Below the pieces are notes generated by a model. It saw only the letters and a list, made by a program, of their open reading frames with translations, made no database searches and was not told the origin of the DNA. The translations under genes were made by a program, and so were the position numbers. A DNA stretch of 64,000 bases from DASTCZ01 sp035308165 (lineage in GTDB: Bacteria > Acidobacteriota > Terriglobia > Acidiferrales > UBA7541), in NCBI GenBank assembly GCA_035308165.1, contig DATGHC010000007.1, positions 1-64,000 on the forward strand. The letters are read 5' to 3'. Shown here one piece after another: positions 49,234 to 57,233 of the stretch (its first letter is position 1; the number at the start of each line of letters is the position of its first letter).

Positions 49234-50166
49234 ATGACGCGGCGCTCGCCGAGGGGGCGCGCGAAATTGATTTCAGGTGCGACAACTGTTGCGATTGTGG
49301 GGGGCGGCCGTGTGGGTCGCGCATTGGGGCGCCAATTGCGCCTGGCGGGATGGCGCGTCACCGCGGTGGTCACGAGATCAGAAACCACGGCACGCAGAGC
49401 CGCACGGTATATTGGCGCGTGCAGGCCCTACGGCAAGCTCACGCGCCTGTTGCTGGCAGCGAAGGTGGTGCTCATTGCCGTGCCGGATGACTCCGTTTCC
49501 GATCTTGCGAAACGGCTCGCGCGAATGGGCGGCGAGGAATGGAAGGACAAAGTAGTGCTTCATACCAGCGGCGCGCTCGATAGCCGGACGCTGGCGCCGC
49601 TTGCGGACAAAGGTGCTGAAACCGGCTCCATTCATCCACTGCAGAGTTTTTCCGCGCGCGTGGCGCCGTCGCTGGAAGGCGTATGGATAGTGATGGAAGG
49701 CAGTGTTAAGGCCTTAAGCATGGCTCGGCGCATGGCGAGAGATCTGGGCGGATTCCCTTTGCAGCTCCGAAGCGACAACAAGCTGGCGTATCATGCCGCG
49801 GGAGTGTTTTCCGCCGCGCATGTGCTGACCATGATTGAGGCGGGCACTCGCATTTTCATGTCAGTAGGGTTTTCAAGGCGGCAAGCGGGGCTGGCCTTGT
49901 TGAAGCTTGCGCGGCAGGTAATGTCGAATTTCGAGCGGTTCGGGCCAGGCGTTGCGTGGAGTGGCCCTGTGCCGCGAGGCGATTTCGGGACTGTCGCCGG
50001 GCACATCCGGGCACTGCGGCGGTATCCACGTGAATACGGCGAGGCATATGCGGCCGTTCACCGTCTTGGAGCGCGAGTGCTTTCACGGCGGCCGGGTGCG
50101 GTGCTGGCCAAGCTGGAGCCTGTCCTCACTGGAAAAATGAAAAAGAATGCCGCAAAAGCCGACTGA
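49234..50166 (+). CDS. Rossmann-fold/DUF2520-like dehydrogenase-family protein
   Basis: 310 residues. The N-terminus has the dinucleotide-binding GGGRVGRALGRQLRLAGW motif, VVLIAVPDDSVSDLAKRL and TGSIHPLQSF, as in F420/NADP-reductase-like and ketopantoate-reductase-like proteins. The second half is an all-helical domain of the DUF2520 type (YHAAGVFSAAHVLTMIEAGT, GTVAGHIRALRRYPREYGEA). Family members are often annotated as oxidoreductases without known substrate. It is divergent from the glycosyltransferase and upstream of the M16 pair. Confidence 0.85.
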   Translation: MTRRSPRGRAKLISGATTVAIVGGGRVGRALGRQLRLAGWRVTAVVTRSETTARRAARYIGACRPYGKLTRLLLAAKVVLIAVPDDSVSDLAKRLARMGGEEWKDKVVLHTSGALDSRTLAPLADKGAETGSIHPLQSFSARVAPSLEGVWIVMEGSVKALSMARRMARDLGGFPLQLRSDNKLAYHAAGVFSAAHVLTMIEAGTRIFMSVGFSRRQAGLALLKLARQVMSNFERFGPGVAWSGPVPRGDFGTVAGHIRALRRYPREYGEAYAAVHRLGARVLSRRPGAVLAKLEPVLTGKMKKNAAKAD

Positions 50167-50230
50167 ACCATATCGATCTGTTGAACGCATGTCGAAAACG
50201 AAATAATTTCTTGCAAAGGGGAGGAGTAAC

Positions 50231-51547
50231 TTGGCGGGATTGCATATTTCAGTGGAAAGCCGTTCGCTTGCAAACGGATTGCGAGTGGTGGTGTCGCCAG
50301 ATCATATGGCGCCGCTGGTGACTGTAGGTGTTTATTACAACATTGGATTTCGGCTGGAACCGCGCGGGCGAAGCGGTTTCGCGCACCTTTTCGAGCACAT
50401 GATGTTTCAAGGCTCGGAGCACGCCGGGAAAATGGTGCATATCAAGCTGATCAATTCCTCGGGAGGCGTGCTCAACGGCTCGACACACTACGACCTGACA
50501 AATTATTTTGAGGCCGTCCCGTCGAACGCGCTGGAGCGCATTCTGTGGCTGGAGTCCGATCGCATGCGGGCGCTCAAGGTGGATGATGAAAATCTGAGCA
50601 ACCAGCGCGACGTGGTGAAGGAAGAAGTGCGCGTGAACGTATTGAACCAGCCGTATGGCGGGTTTCCATGGCTGGACATGCCGCCGGTGGCGTTTCGCAA
50701 TTGGGCCAACGCGCACAATTTTTACGGGGATTTCGCCGACCTGGATGCCGCATCGCTGGCCGACGTGCGCGCGTTCTTTGAGACGTATTACATACCGTCG
50801 AATGCAGTGTTGCTGATTCTTGGGGACGTTGATTTTGAAGAGGGCTTCCTGCTCGCCAAGCGTTATTTTGAGGACATCCCGTCGCGCCCGGCGCCTGCAC
50901 CCGCAGATGCCAGTGAGGGCCCACAAACCGAAGAGCGTCGAGGGAAAGTGGAAGAAAAATTCGGGACGCTGCCTGCCATGGCGATTGGATATCGCATGCC
51001 TGCGCGGCGGACGCCGGAATGGTTTGCCGCGGCTCTGCTGGACCATGCCTTGCACGGCGGACGCGCCGGACGCTTCTATCGAAAGCTAGTTCTGGAGCAG
51101 CAGCTCGCTGTGGAAGCTTCGAGCGAGACAGGCGATGTGTTCGAGTACAACGGTGTCACTCAGCTGGGGACGAAGATTATCTACAAGCCGGAAGTGACTG
51201 GAGAGCAGATGCTCGCGGCGTATGACGCGATTGTTGAAGAGGTCCGGCAAAAGGGAATTGAACCCGAGGAATTGGAAGAGGTGAAAGTGAAATTCCGATC
51301 GGATTTTTATTCGTCGTTGGAAGGCGGGCATGGTTCGAGCTTTCCCCGGTTCGGACTGATGCACTATCTGGCTTGCTTCACGTTGTTTGACGGCGATCCG
51401 GGATTGGTGAACACGGTACTCGACGGGTTCAATGCGGTCACAGCGGCGCAAGTGCATGCCTTTGCTGAAAAATATCTGAAGCCTTCGCAAAGGGCCATCG
51501 TGTTTCGCGTGCCGGTGAATCGCGGCGTGGCACAGGAGGTGGCGTGA
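50231..51547 (+). CDS. M16-family zinc metallopeptidase (active subunit)
   Basis: 438 residues starting at TTG 50231, with the strong GGGGAGGAG 6-7 bases upstream supporting this start. The inverted zinc motif HLFEH is at residues 52-56 (FAHLFEHMMFQGSEH), with the downstream Glu expected about 75 residues later (VVKEEVRVNVLNQPYGG). The rest follows the M16B two-domain layout (AVLLILGDVDFEEGFLLAKR, TQLGTKIIYKPEVTGEQML). No signal peptide is evident. Its stop overlaps the next M16 gene, which lacks the zinc site, so the two should form a heterodimer. Confidence 0.92.
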   Translation: MAGLHISVESRSLANGLRVVVSPDHMAPLVTVGVYYNIGFRLEPRGRSGFAHLFEHMMFQGSEHAGKMVHIKLINSSGGVLNGSTHYDLTNYFEAVPSNALERILWLESDRMRALKVDDENLSNQRDVVKEEVRVNVLNQPYGGFPWLDMPPVAFRNWANAHNFYGDFADLDAASLADVRAFFETYYIPSNAVLLILGDVDFEEGFLLAKRYFEDIPSRPAPAPADASEGPQTEERRGKVEEKFGTLPAMAIGYRMPARRTPEWFAAALLDHALHGGRAGRFYRKLVLEQQLAVEASSETGDVFEYNGVTQLGTKIIYKPEVTGEQMLAAYDAIVEEVRQKGIEPEELEEVKVKFRSDFYSSLEGGHGSSFPRFGLMHYLACFTLFDGDPGLVNTVLDGFNAVTAAQVHAFAEKYLKPSQRAIVFRVPVNRGVAQEVA

Positions 51548-52914
51548 TGGCCACTCCGGTTCAGAATTCTGCGCACGCGACAATTCCACCGCTGGGACCT
51601 GAAAGGCCGGTGGTGTGGCCGCGGCGCGTTCGGCACAAGTTGTCCAACGGGCTTGAAATTGTATTGGTGGAATCGCATGCGATTCCAAAGTTTACGGCCG
51701 AGCTTTATTTCCGCAGCGGGAATGCGGTGGCACCGATCCCGGGATTGGCGGATATGACGGCGACGGTCGCGCGCACCGGGACCACGCGACGCACGAGCAG
51801 GCAAATCGAGGAGGATTTGCGCCGATGGGGCGCGGATCTCTCAACGGGTTCTGGCGCGGATACCAGCGCCATTTCCTTTTCGGGGCTGAGCGAGTTTTCA
51901 AAGCCGCTGATTGAGCTTGCGGCTGAGATCGCGCGAGAAGCCGCGTTTCCGGATGACCAGGTTGTCCGGGAACGCCGGCAAAAGGTGGAAGAGCTGCGCA
52001 TTGCGCGTACGACGCCTGGATTTCTGGCCGCCGAGCGTTTGCGTAAGACACTCTTTGGGGCGCACCCCTATGCGAATTTCGCGCCCACGGAAAAACAGGT
52101 GGAGGCGTATTCAAGAGAAGCTCTGATGGCCTACTACCGCGGCTATTACCGCCCGGGAGGTGCGTTGTTTGTTGCCGTTGGCGAGTTTTCTCCTGAAAAA
52201 CTTATCGCAGAAATCGAAAGCGCTCTGGGGGATTGGACGGGGACCCCGCCCGCAGTTTCCGCGCAACCGGCGCCGCATGCCGCGCAAGCGCGTCGCGTAT
52301 ATCTGGTTCATGTGCCCGGAGCGGTGCAGGCCGAAATTCTGGTCGGTAACATGGCGATCACGCGCAAGGATCCCGACTGGTTGAAGCTTGGGCTGGCCAA
52401 TAACATTTACGGCGGAGCGTTTAATTCGCGGCTGGTGATGAATATCCGTGAGCAGAAAGGCTACACGTATAGCCCCCGAAGCGGAATGAATCCGTTGCGT
52501 CAATATGGATTTTTCACGGTGAGCGCGGCGGTTCGCAACGATGTGGTTGCGGCGTCACTGACGGAAATATTTTATGAGCTGGACCGCATGCGCTCGCTGC
52601 CTGTGGGAGATGGCGAACTGGCGGACGCGATTCAGTACATGACCGGCGTATATTCGCTAGGCCTGGGCACGCAAGATGGCATTGCGGGGCAGCTCGGGAC
52701 GGTGCTGCTGAACGAATTGCCGGACGACTACCTGGAGACATATCGTGAACGGGTGCGGAAGCTGACTTCGGCGGATGTTCTTGAGGCCGCACGGAAATAC
52801 TTTGATTCGGCGCACGCGCAGATTGTGATTGCCGGGGACCGCGAAGCGATTGGCGAGCAGTCGGCGCTGTTTGGCGACGTGGAAGCGTTTGATGCGCAGG
52901 GGAACAGGCTATGA
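51547..52914 (+). CDS. M16-family protein without zinc site (inactive partner subunit)
   Basis: 455 residues from ATG 51547 (a GTG three bases earlier would overlap the previous stop by 4). The fold is M16B (VRHKLSNGLEIVLVESHAIP, ELYFRSGNAVAPIPGLADMT, GGAFNSRLVMNIREQKGYTYS with the R/Y pair typical of the C-terminal lobe). Where the active partner has HLFEH this protein has LADMTATVAR, so it cannot bind zinc. This matches the active/inactive pairs known from mitochondrial processing peptidase and bacterial heterodimers. Confidence 0.92.
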   Translation: MATPVQNSAHATIPPLGPERPVVWPRRVRHKLSNGLEIVLVESHAIPKFTAELYFRSGNAVAPIPGLADMTATVARTGTTRRTSRQIEEDLRRWGADLSTGSGADTSAISFSGLSEFSKPLIELAAEIAREAAFPDDQVVRERRQKVEELRIARTTPGFLAAERLRKTLFGAHPYANFAPTEKQVEAYSREALMAYYRGYYRPGGALFVAVGEFSPEKLIAEIESALGDWTGTPPAVSAQPAPHAAQARRVYLVHVPGAVQAEILVGNMAITRKDPDWLKLGLANNIYGGAFNSRLVMNIREQKGYTYSPRSGMNPLRQYGFFTVSAAVRNDVVAASLTEIFYELDRMRSLPVGDGELADAIQYMTGVYSLGLGTQDGIAGQLGTVLLNELPDDYLETYRERVRKLTSADVLEAARKYFDSAHAQIVIAGDREAIGEQSALFGDVEAFDAQGNRL

Positions 52915-53126
52915 GTGAGACGGGAAGTAAATAAGCTGAGGATTGAAGTAAAGCCCCGCAGTCTTTAGCTGCTGCCACCAAAAACTAAATGCCCAGGGAG
53001 AAGACCGTGGGCTGACACCTTTCCTCCAGAAACAGACTACCACGAGCCGCCAGTACTTGCAATATATATTTAGTATTAGTAATATACCCCCACCGTTATA
53101 GCCTCAGACCGTTTCTGGGGGTGAAT
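52915..53126. other. Intergenic region with AT-rich segment before comEA-like gene
   Basis: The first half has short palindromic stretches (GCAG...CTGC near 52958 and GCCCA...TGGGC near 52991-53014). The second half (about 53060-53090) is a run rich in TATA-type words, which may be the promoter for the comEA-like gene. No consensus pair stands out. Confidence 0.3.
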
Positions 53127-53540
53127 ATGCCGCGAAAAATGACAATCGGAAGGCTTGCGTTCCTTTTTCTTGTTGGCGCACTAGCGTTGATATTGGCGAT
53201 TGGCTACGCCTTCGCGCAGGAAAAGACGAAGAAGTTGCCGCCGCCGGCAAAGCCCATCGATCTTAATTCCGCAACGCTTGATCAGCTGCACAGTCTGCCG
53301 GGGGTGGGGCCGGTAATCGCTCAAAGGATTCTGGACTACCGGAAGAAGAGCGGGCCGTTTCTGCGGGTTGATGATCTCCTGGCCGTGCAGGGAATCAGCG
53401 CGGCACGAATAGAGAAGATAAGGCCTTACGTGATGGTGAAGGAAGGTGCGACTTCACCGACGAAAGGTGCGCCACCGCCGAAGGGTGCAACACCACCGAA
53501 GAAGGGAACTCCTCAGATTTCACACCCAAGTCTCAATTAA
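53127..53540 (+). CDS. ComEA-like helix-hairpin-helix protein
   Basis: 137 residues from ATG 53127, placed 6 bases after GGGGG. A membrane anchor or signal (LAFLFLVGALALILAIGYAF) is followed by two HhH motifs typical of ComEA (DLNSATLDQLHSLPGVGPVI, VDDLLAVQGISAARIEKIRP). The last 35 residues are a Pro/Lys/Gly/Thr repeat. ComEA binds double-stranded DNA in the periplasm during natural transformation; whether this strain is competent is not shown. It is convergent with ribBA with an 8-base gap. Confidence 0.88.
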   Translation: MPRKMTIGRLAFLFLVGALALILAIGYAFAQEKTKKLPPPAKPIDLNSATLDQLHSLPGVGPVIAQRILDYRKKSGPFLRVDDLLAVQGISAARIEKIRPYVMVKEGATSPTKGAPPPKGATPPKKGTPQISHPSLN

Positions 53541-53548
53541 TCGGGAGC

Positions 53549-54745
53549 CTACAACAGTTGGTGAGTGATTTTGCCGGTGCCGGTGGGAAGCGAGACCTGC
53601 TCGGCGATCGTAATGCCATAACCTTCCAGAGCGACCACCTTGCGCGGGTGATTTGTGAGCACACGGATGTCGGTGAGACCCAGGTCGCGCAGGACTTGTG
53701 CGCCGATGCCGCTTTCGTGCTGGACCATGCGCTGTCGGGCGGCATCGCGGTCGAGTTGGTCGCGCTTGTGGTAAAGGATATTCGGTAGCGAGCCCGCCGC
53801 TGCTGGAGCGGAATCGATGGCGAAGCCCCGGCCGGTGTGATGGAGATAGACGAAGACGCCGCGGCCTTCCGCTGCGATTGCCTCAAGTGAGCGCGCGACA
53901 ATTTCGCGGCAGTCGCAACTTGTTGATGCGAACACATCGCCGGTCAGGCAGTGCGAGTGAACACGGACGAGTGGGGCCGGTCTCACGTCTGATGCGGCCG
54001 CCAAATCGCCTTTGACCAGGGCGATATGCTGCTCGCGATCCACCTCGCTGGTGAAGACGATCATGCGGAAGTCGCCATAGGCAGTGGACAACGGAGATTC
54101 CGCTACGCGCTGGACGCAACGCTCGTGTTGCATACGATAGCTGATGAGCGATGCCACGGTAAGCACCTTCAGGCCGTGCTCGCGGCAGAATTCAATGAGT
54201 TGCGGCACTCGCGCCATGGTGCCGTCGTCATTCATGATTTCGCAGATGACGCCGGCGGGAGTCATGCCCGCGATACGCGCAAGATCCACGGATGCTTCGG
54301 TCTGGCCGGCGCGGACGAGGACGCCGCCGCGACGCGCGCGAAGTGGGAAAATGTGACCGGGGCGGGCGAGATCGGCGGGGCGTGTTGCCGGATCAATCGC
54401 AGCGAGGATGGTGATGGCTCGGTCAGCGGCACTGATGCCGGTGGTCGTACCGCGCTTGGCGTCGATGGATTCGGTGAATGGCGTGCCGTGGGCGGCCGTA
54501 TTCACGTGGGTCATGAGCGGAAGATTTAGTTCATCGCAACGCTCCTCGGTGAGCGTGACGCAGATCAACCCCCGGCCGAACTTGGCCATGAAGTTTATAG
54601 CCTCCGGCGTGACCTTCTCGGCGGCCATGGTGATGTCGCCTTCGTTTTCGCGGTCCTCGTCGTCCACCAGGACTATGGGGCGGCCCTGGCGGAATTCTTC
54701 CGCGGCTTCGTCGACGGTGGCGAATTGGAAGTCGTGTAATCGCAT
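53549..54745 (-). CDS. ribBA: Bifunctional DHBP synthase / GTP cyclohydrolase II
   Basis: 398 residues. The N-terminal RibB half has DDEDRENEGDITMAAE and GRGLICVTLTEERCDELN, with ISAADRAITI, and makes dihydroxybutanone phosphate from ribulose 5-phosphate. The RibA half begins near residue 200 and keeps the zinc ligands in HSHCLTGDVFASTSCDC and the end TNHPRKVVALEGYG. The segment between (GRGFAIDSAPAAAGSLPNIL) differs from the usual GRGIGL form, so the second half is somewhat divergent. No FMN riboswitch was found upstream. Confidence 0.93.
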   Translation of the reverse strand: MRLHDFQFATVDEAAEEFRQGRPIVLVDDEDRENEGDITMAAEKVTPEAINFMAKFGRGLICVTLTEERCDELNLPLMTHVNTAAHGTPFTESIDAKRGTTTGISAADRAITILAAIDPATRPADLARPGHIFPLRARRGGVLVRAGQTEASVDLARIAGMTPAGVICEIMNDDGTMARVPQLIEFCREHGLKVLTVASLISYRMQHERCVQRVAESPLSTAYGDFRMIVFTSEVDREQHIALVKGDLAAASDVRPAPLVRVHSHCLTGDVFASTSCDCREIVARSLEAIAAEGRGVFVYLHHTGRGFAIDSAPAAAGSLPNILYHKRDQLDRDAARQRMVQHESGIGAQVLRDLGLTDIRVLTNHPRKVVALEGYGITIAEQVSLPTGTGKITHQLL

Positions 54746-54863
54746 CTAGGCCTAGCCCCCCAAATAGGTAGCCGATTCGATAGGAATTCCACGCCTCTAT
54801 GAAGCGGGGCGGGCTACAGAAACCTGTCAGCGAACCAGCGTGCCGGGATAAATATAATACCTC

Positions 54864-54897
54864 AAAACAAAAGGGGCGGCCGAATCTCGGTCGCCCC
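54864..54897 (-). terminator. Intrinsic terminator of groESL
   Basis: On the minus strand a GC-rich hairpin pairs GGGGCG at the start with CGCCCC at the end, with an inner CCG/CGG and a 5-base loop (54873-54897). It is followed by TTTTGTTTT (54864-54872). It begins about 30 bases after the groEL stop at 54928. Confidence 0.9.
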
Positions 54898-54927
54898 TGA
54901 TTTGTATCTGTATGGCCGGAAAGGAGT

Positions 54928-56574
54928 TTAGTACATTCCTCCGCCGCCCATGCCGCCTGCACCGCCGCCATGACCACCTGCGGCTGCACCCTTCTTATCG
55001 TCTTCGCGGATGTCGGCTACCAGAGCTTCGGTGGTCAGCATCAGCGCGGCAACAGACGCTGCGTTCTGCAGCGCGAGCCGGGTAACTTTGGCCGGGTCGA
55101 TCACGCCAACTTTGATGAGATCGGCGTATTCGTCGGTGTCGGCGTTGTAGCCGAAGTTCTCGTCCTTGGAATCGCGGATGCGGCCAACGACGACCGCGCC
55201 TTCGAGTCCGGCATTGAGGACGATTTGACGCAGAGGCTCTTCCAGGGCGCGCTTCACGATATTCACGCCGATGGCCTCATCGCCTTCGAGTTTTAGCTTA
55301 TCGAGTACGGGAATGCAGCGCAGCAAAGCCACGCCGCCGCCGGCAACAATACCTTCCTCGACCGCAGCCTTCGTTGCGTGCATGGCGTCCTCAACGCGAG
55401 CTTTCTTTTCCTTCAGCTCGGTTTCGGTTGCCGCGCCCACTTTGATGACTGCAACGCCGCCGACCAACTTCGCCAACCGCTCCTGCAGTTTTTCGCGGTC
55501 GTAATCCGAAGTGGTCTCCTCGATTTGAGCGCGAATCTGCTTCACGCGCCCTTCGATGTGAGCGGGTTTGCCCGCGCCTTCGACCAGCGTGGTGTTGTCC
55601 TTGTCGATTGTGACCTTCTTGACGCGCCCGAGGTCTTCCATCTTTACGTTCTCGAGCTTGATGCCCAGATCCTCGGTGAGCGCCTTGCCACCGGTCAGAG
55701 TGGCGATGTCTTCCAGCATGGCCTTGCGGCGGTCACCAAAGCCCGGAGCCTTAACCGCTGCGCATTGCAGCGTGCCACGAAGTTTGTTGACCACCAATGT
55801 CGCCAGGGCCTCGCCTTCGACGTCCTCTGCGATGATCAGCAGGGGCTTGCCGGCGCGGGCGACCTGTTCGAGCAAGGGGAGGAGGTCCTTCATCGAGCTG
55901 ATCTTCTTTTCGTTGATCAGGATGAAGGGATCCTCCAGATTGCATTCCATGCGTTCCGGGTCGGTGACGAAGTAAGGTGAAAGGTAACCGCGATCGAATT
56001 GCATACCTTCGACCACTTCAAGCGACGTCTCCATCGTTCGGGATTCCTCGATGGTGATCACGCCATCCTTGCCGACCTTCTTCATTGCTTCGGCGATGAT
56101 TTCGCCGATTTGCTTGTCATTGTTGGCGGAAATGGTGCCGACCTGCGCGATCATTTCGCCCTTGACGTCGCGGTGGAGCTTCTTGATTTGTTCAACGGCA
56201 GCTTCCACGGCGCGTTCTATACCACGCTTGAGCGCTGTGGGGCTGGCGCCTGCCGCGACGGTCTTCACGCCTTCGCGAAAAATCGCCTGCGCCAGAACGG
56301 TTGCGGTGGTGGTGCCGTCGCCCGCCACATCGGAGGTCTTCGACGCCACTTCGCGCACCATCTGCGCGCCCATGTTTTCGAGCGGATCCTGCAGCTCGAT
56401 TTCTTTCGCGACGGTCACGCCGTCCTTGGTAATCACCGGCGCGCCAAACTTCTTTTCAATCACCGCATTGCGGCCCTTGGGGCCGAGGGTGATCTTAACG
56501 GCATCCGCCAGTGCGTTCACCCCGCGCAGGATAGCCTGTCGCGAGTTCTCGCCTGTTACGATCTGCTTCGCCAT
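54928..56574 (-). CDS. groEL: Chaperonin GroEL
   Basis: 548 residues with all hallmarks: N-terminal IVTGENSRQAILRGVNALAD, the nucleotide-binding AGDGTTTATVLAQAI, apical-domain LEVVEGMQFDRGYLSPYFVT and the equatorial VEEGIVAGGGVALLRCI. It ends in the Gly/Met tail GGAGGMGGGGMY. It works with GroES to fold cytosolic proteins. It follows groES by 64 bases in a CIRCE-controlled operon. Confidence 0.99.
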   Translation of the reverse strand: MAKQIVTGENSRQAILRGVNALADAVKITLGPKGRNAVIEKKFGAPVITKDGVTVAKEIELQDPLENMGAQMVREVASKTSDVAGDGTTTATVLAQAIFREGVKTVAAGASPTALKRGIERAVEAAVEQIKKLHRDVKGEMIAQVGTISANNDKQIGEIIAEAMKKVGKDGVITIEESRTMETSLEVVEGMQFDRGYLSPYFVTDPERMECNLEDPFILINEKKISSMKDLLPLLEQVARAGKPLLIIAEDVEGEALATLVVNKLRGTLQCAAVKAPGFGDRRKAMLEDIATLTGGKALTEDLGIKLENVKMEDLGRVKKVTIDKDNTTLVEGAGKPAHIEGRVKQIRAQIEETTSDYDREKLQERLAKLVGGVAVIKVGAATETELKEKKARVEDAMHATKAAVEEGIVAGGGVALLRCIPVLDKLKLEGDEAIGVNIVKRALEEPLRQIVLNAGLEGAVVVGRIRDSKDENFGYNADTDEYADLIKVGVIDPAKVTRLALQNAASVAALMLTTEALVADIREDDKKGAAAGGHGGGAGGMGGGGMY

Positions 56575-56638
56575 GAGACTTCTTCCTCCTAGAGATTAGT
56601 AAACGAAATCTGTAAACCGCGGGCTTAGGCCTGCGGAG

Positions 56639-56959
56639 TTACTTCCTGCCACCCGCTGCCTTTGCCGCGCCGCTGAGCTTCGCCAGGATTTCGTCCTCGC
56701 GAAGGATGAGATATTCCTGCTCTTCGATTTTAATTTCGGAGCCGCTGTATTTGCCGAACAGGATGCGGTCGCCGGCTTTGACGTCGAGAGGGACGCGTGA
56801 GCCCTTCTCGATTTTGCCTTCGCCGACGGCGATGACTTCGCCTTCCTGCGGTTTTTCCTTGGCCGTGTCGGGGATGATGATTCCGCCCTTCACAGTTTCC
56901 TTCTCTTCAATCCGCTTGACCAGAACTCGGTCGTGCAGGGGAGTGATATGTACTGCCAT
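56639..56959 (-). CDS. groES: Co-chaperonin GroES
   Basis: 106 residues, slightly longer than the usual 95-100. The start HITPLHDRVLVKRIEEKETV includes the core beta strand, and the mobile loop KGGIIIPDTAKEKPQEGEVI and the end EEQEYLILREDEILAKL are typical. The last 10 residues are an Ala/Gly/Lys extension. First gene of the groESL operon. Confidence 0.98.
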   Translation of the reverse strand: MAVHITPLHDRVLVKRIEEKETVKGGIIIPDTAKEKPQEGEVIAVGEGKIEKGSRVPLDVKAGDRILFGKYSGSEIKIEEQEYLILREDEILAKLSGAAKAAGGRK

Positions 56960-57028
56960 TGTCTCGTGCCCTCCGTAGCGTAGATCGGAATGTAGTTCTT
57001 TCTTGGTTGTGGGAACCTGAGAGATGGG

Positions 57029-57055
57029 TTAGCACTCCTCAGGTGCGAGTGCTAA
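57029..57055 (-). promoter_or_regulatory. CIRCE operator (HrcA site) for groESL
   Basis: TTAGCACTC-N9-GAGTGCTAA at 57029-57055 is a perfect CIRCE inverted repeat, the binding site of the heat-shock repressor HrcA. It starts at the promoter -10 box and covers the transcription start region, as in other CIRCE operons. The HrcA gene is not in this window. Confidence 0.97.
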
Positions 57056-57082
57056 TATAGTCGGTAAAGAACTCCATGTCAA
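57054..57082 (-). promoter_or_regulatory. groESL promoter
   Basis: Read on the minus strand: TTGACA (57077-57082), a 17-base spacer and TATATT (57054-57059), close to the sigma-70 consensus. The CIRCE repeat overlaps the edge of the -10 box. Confidence 0.9.
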
Positions 57083-57180
57083 GTGAGTTCACGACACTCA
57101 ACTGTTGAAAACTGATTTTAGACAATACCGTAACAATCCTATTTTCAATCACTTATCTAGTGTCGGAAAAAGGTTGCAGT

Positions 57181-57196
57181 TGGCTGTTGCTTTGCA
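57181..57196 (+). promoter_or_regulatory. Sigma-54-like promoter for the two-component operon
   Basis: TGGCTGT-TGCT-TTGCA matches the -24/-12 consensus TGGCACG-N4-TTGCW in spacing and in the invariant GG (57182-57183) and GC (57194-57195). Start would fall near 57207, about 27 bases before the kinase ATG. The second gene of the operon is itself a sigma-54 activator, so autoactivation is plausible. Confidence 0.6.
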
Positions 57197-57233
57197 GTAA
57201 GGCTGATGGCTAGAATCCGAGGCACTTAGTGCG

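Noticed and set aside
54746..54860. FMN riboswitch upstream of ribBA
   Set aside because: The conserved FMN-element blocks (AGGGGUCGGGGUG, CCGGCGGU, GCCCGCGAGC) are absent from this leader on the minus strand.
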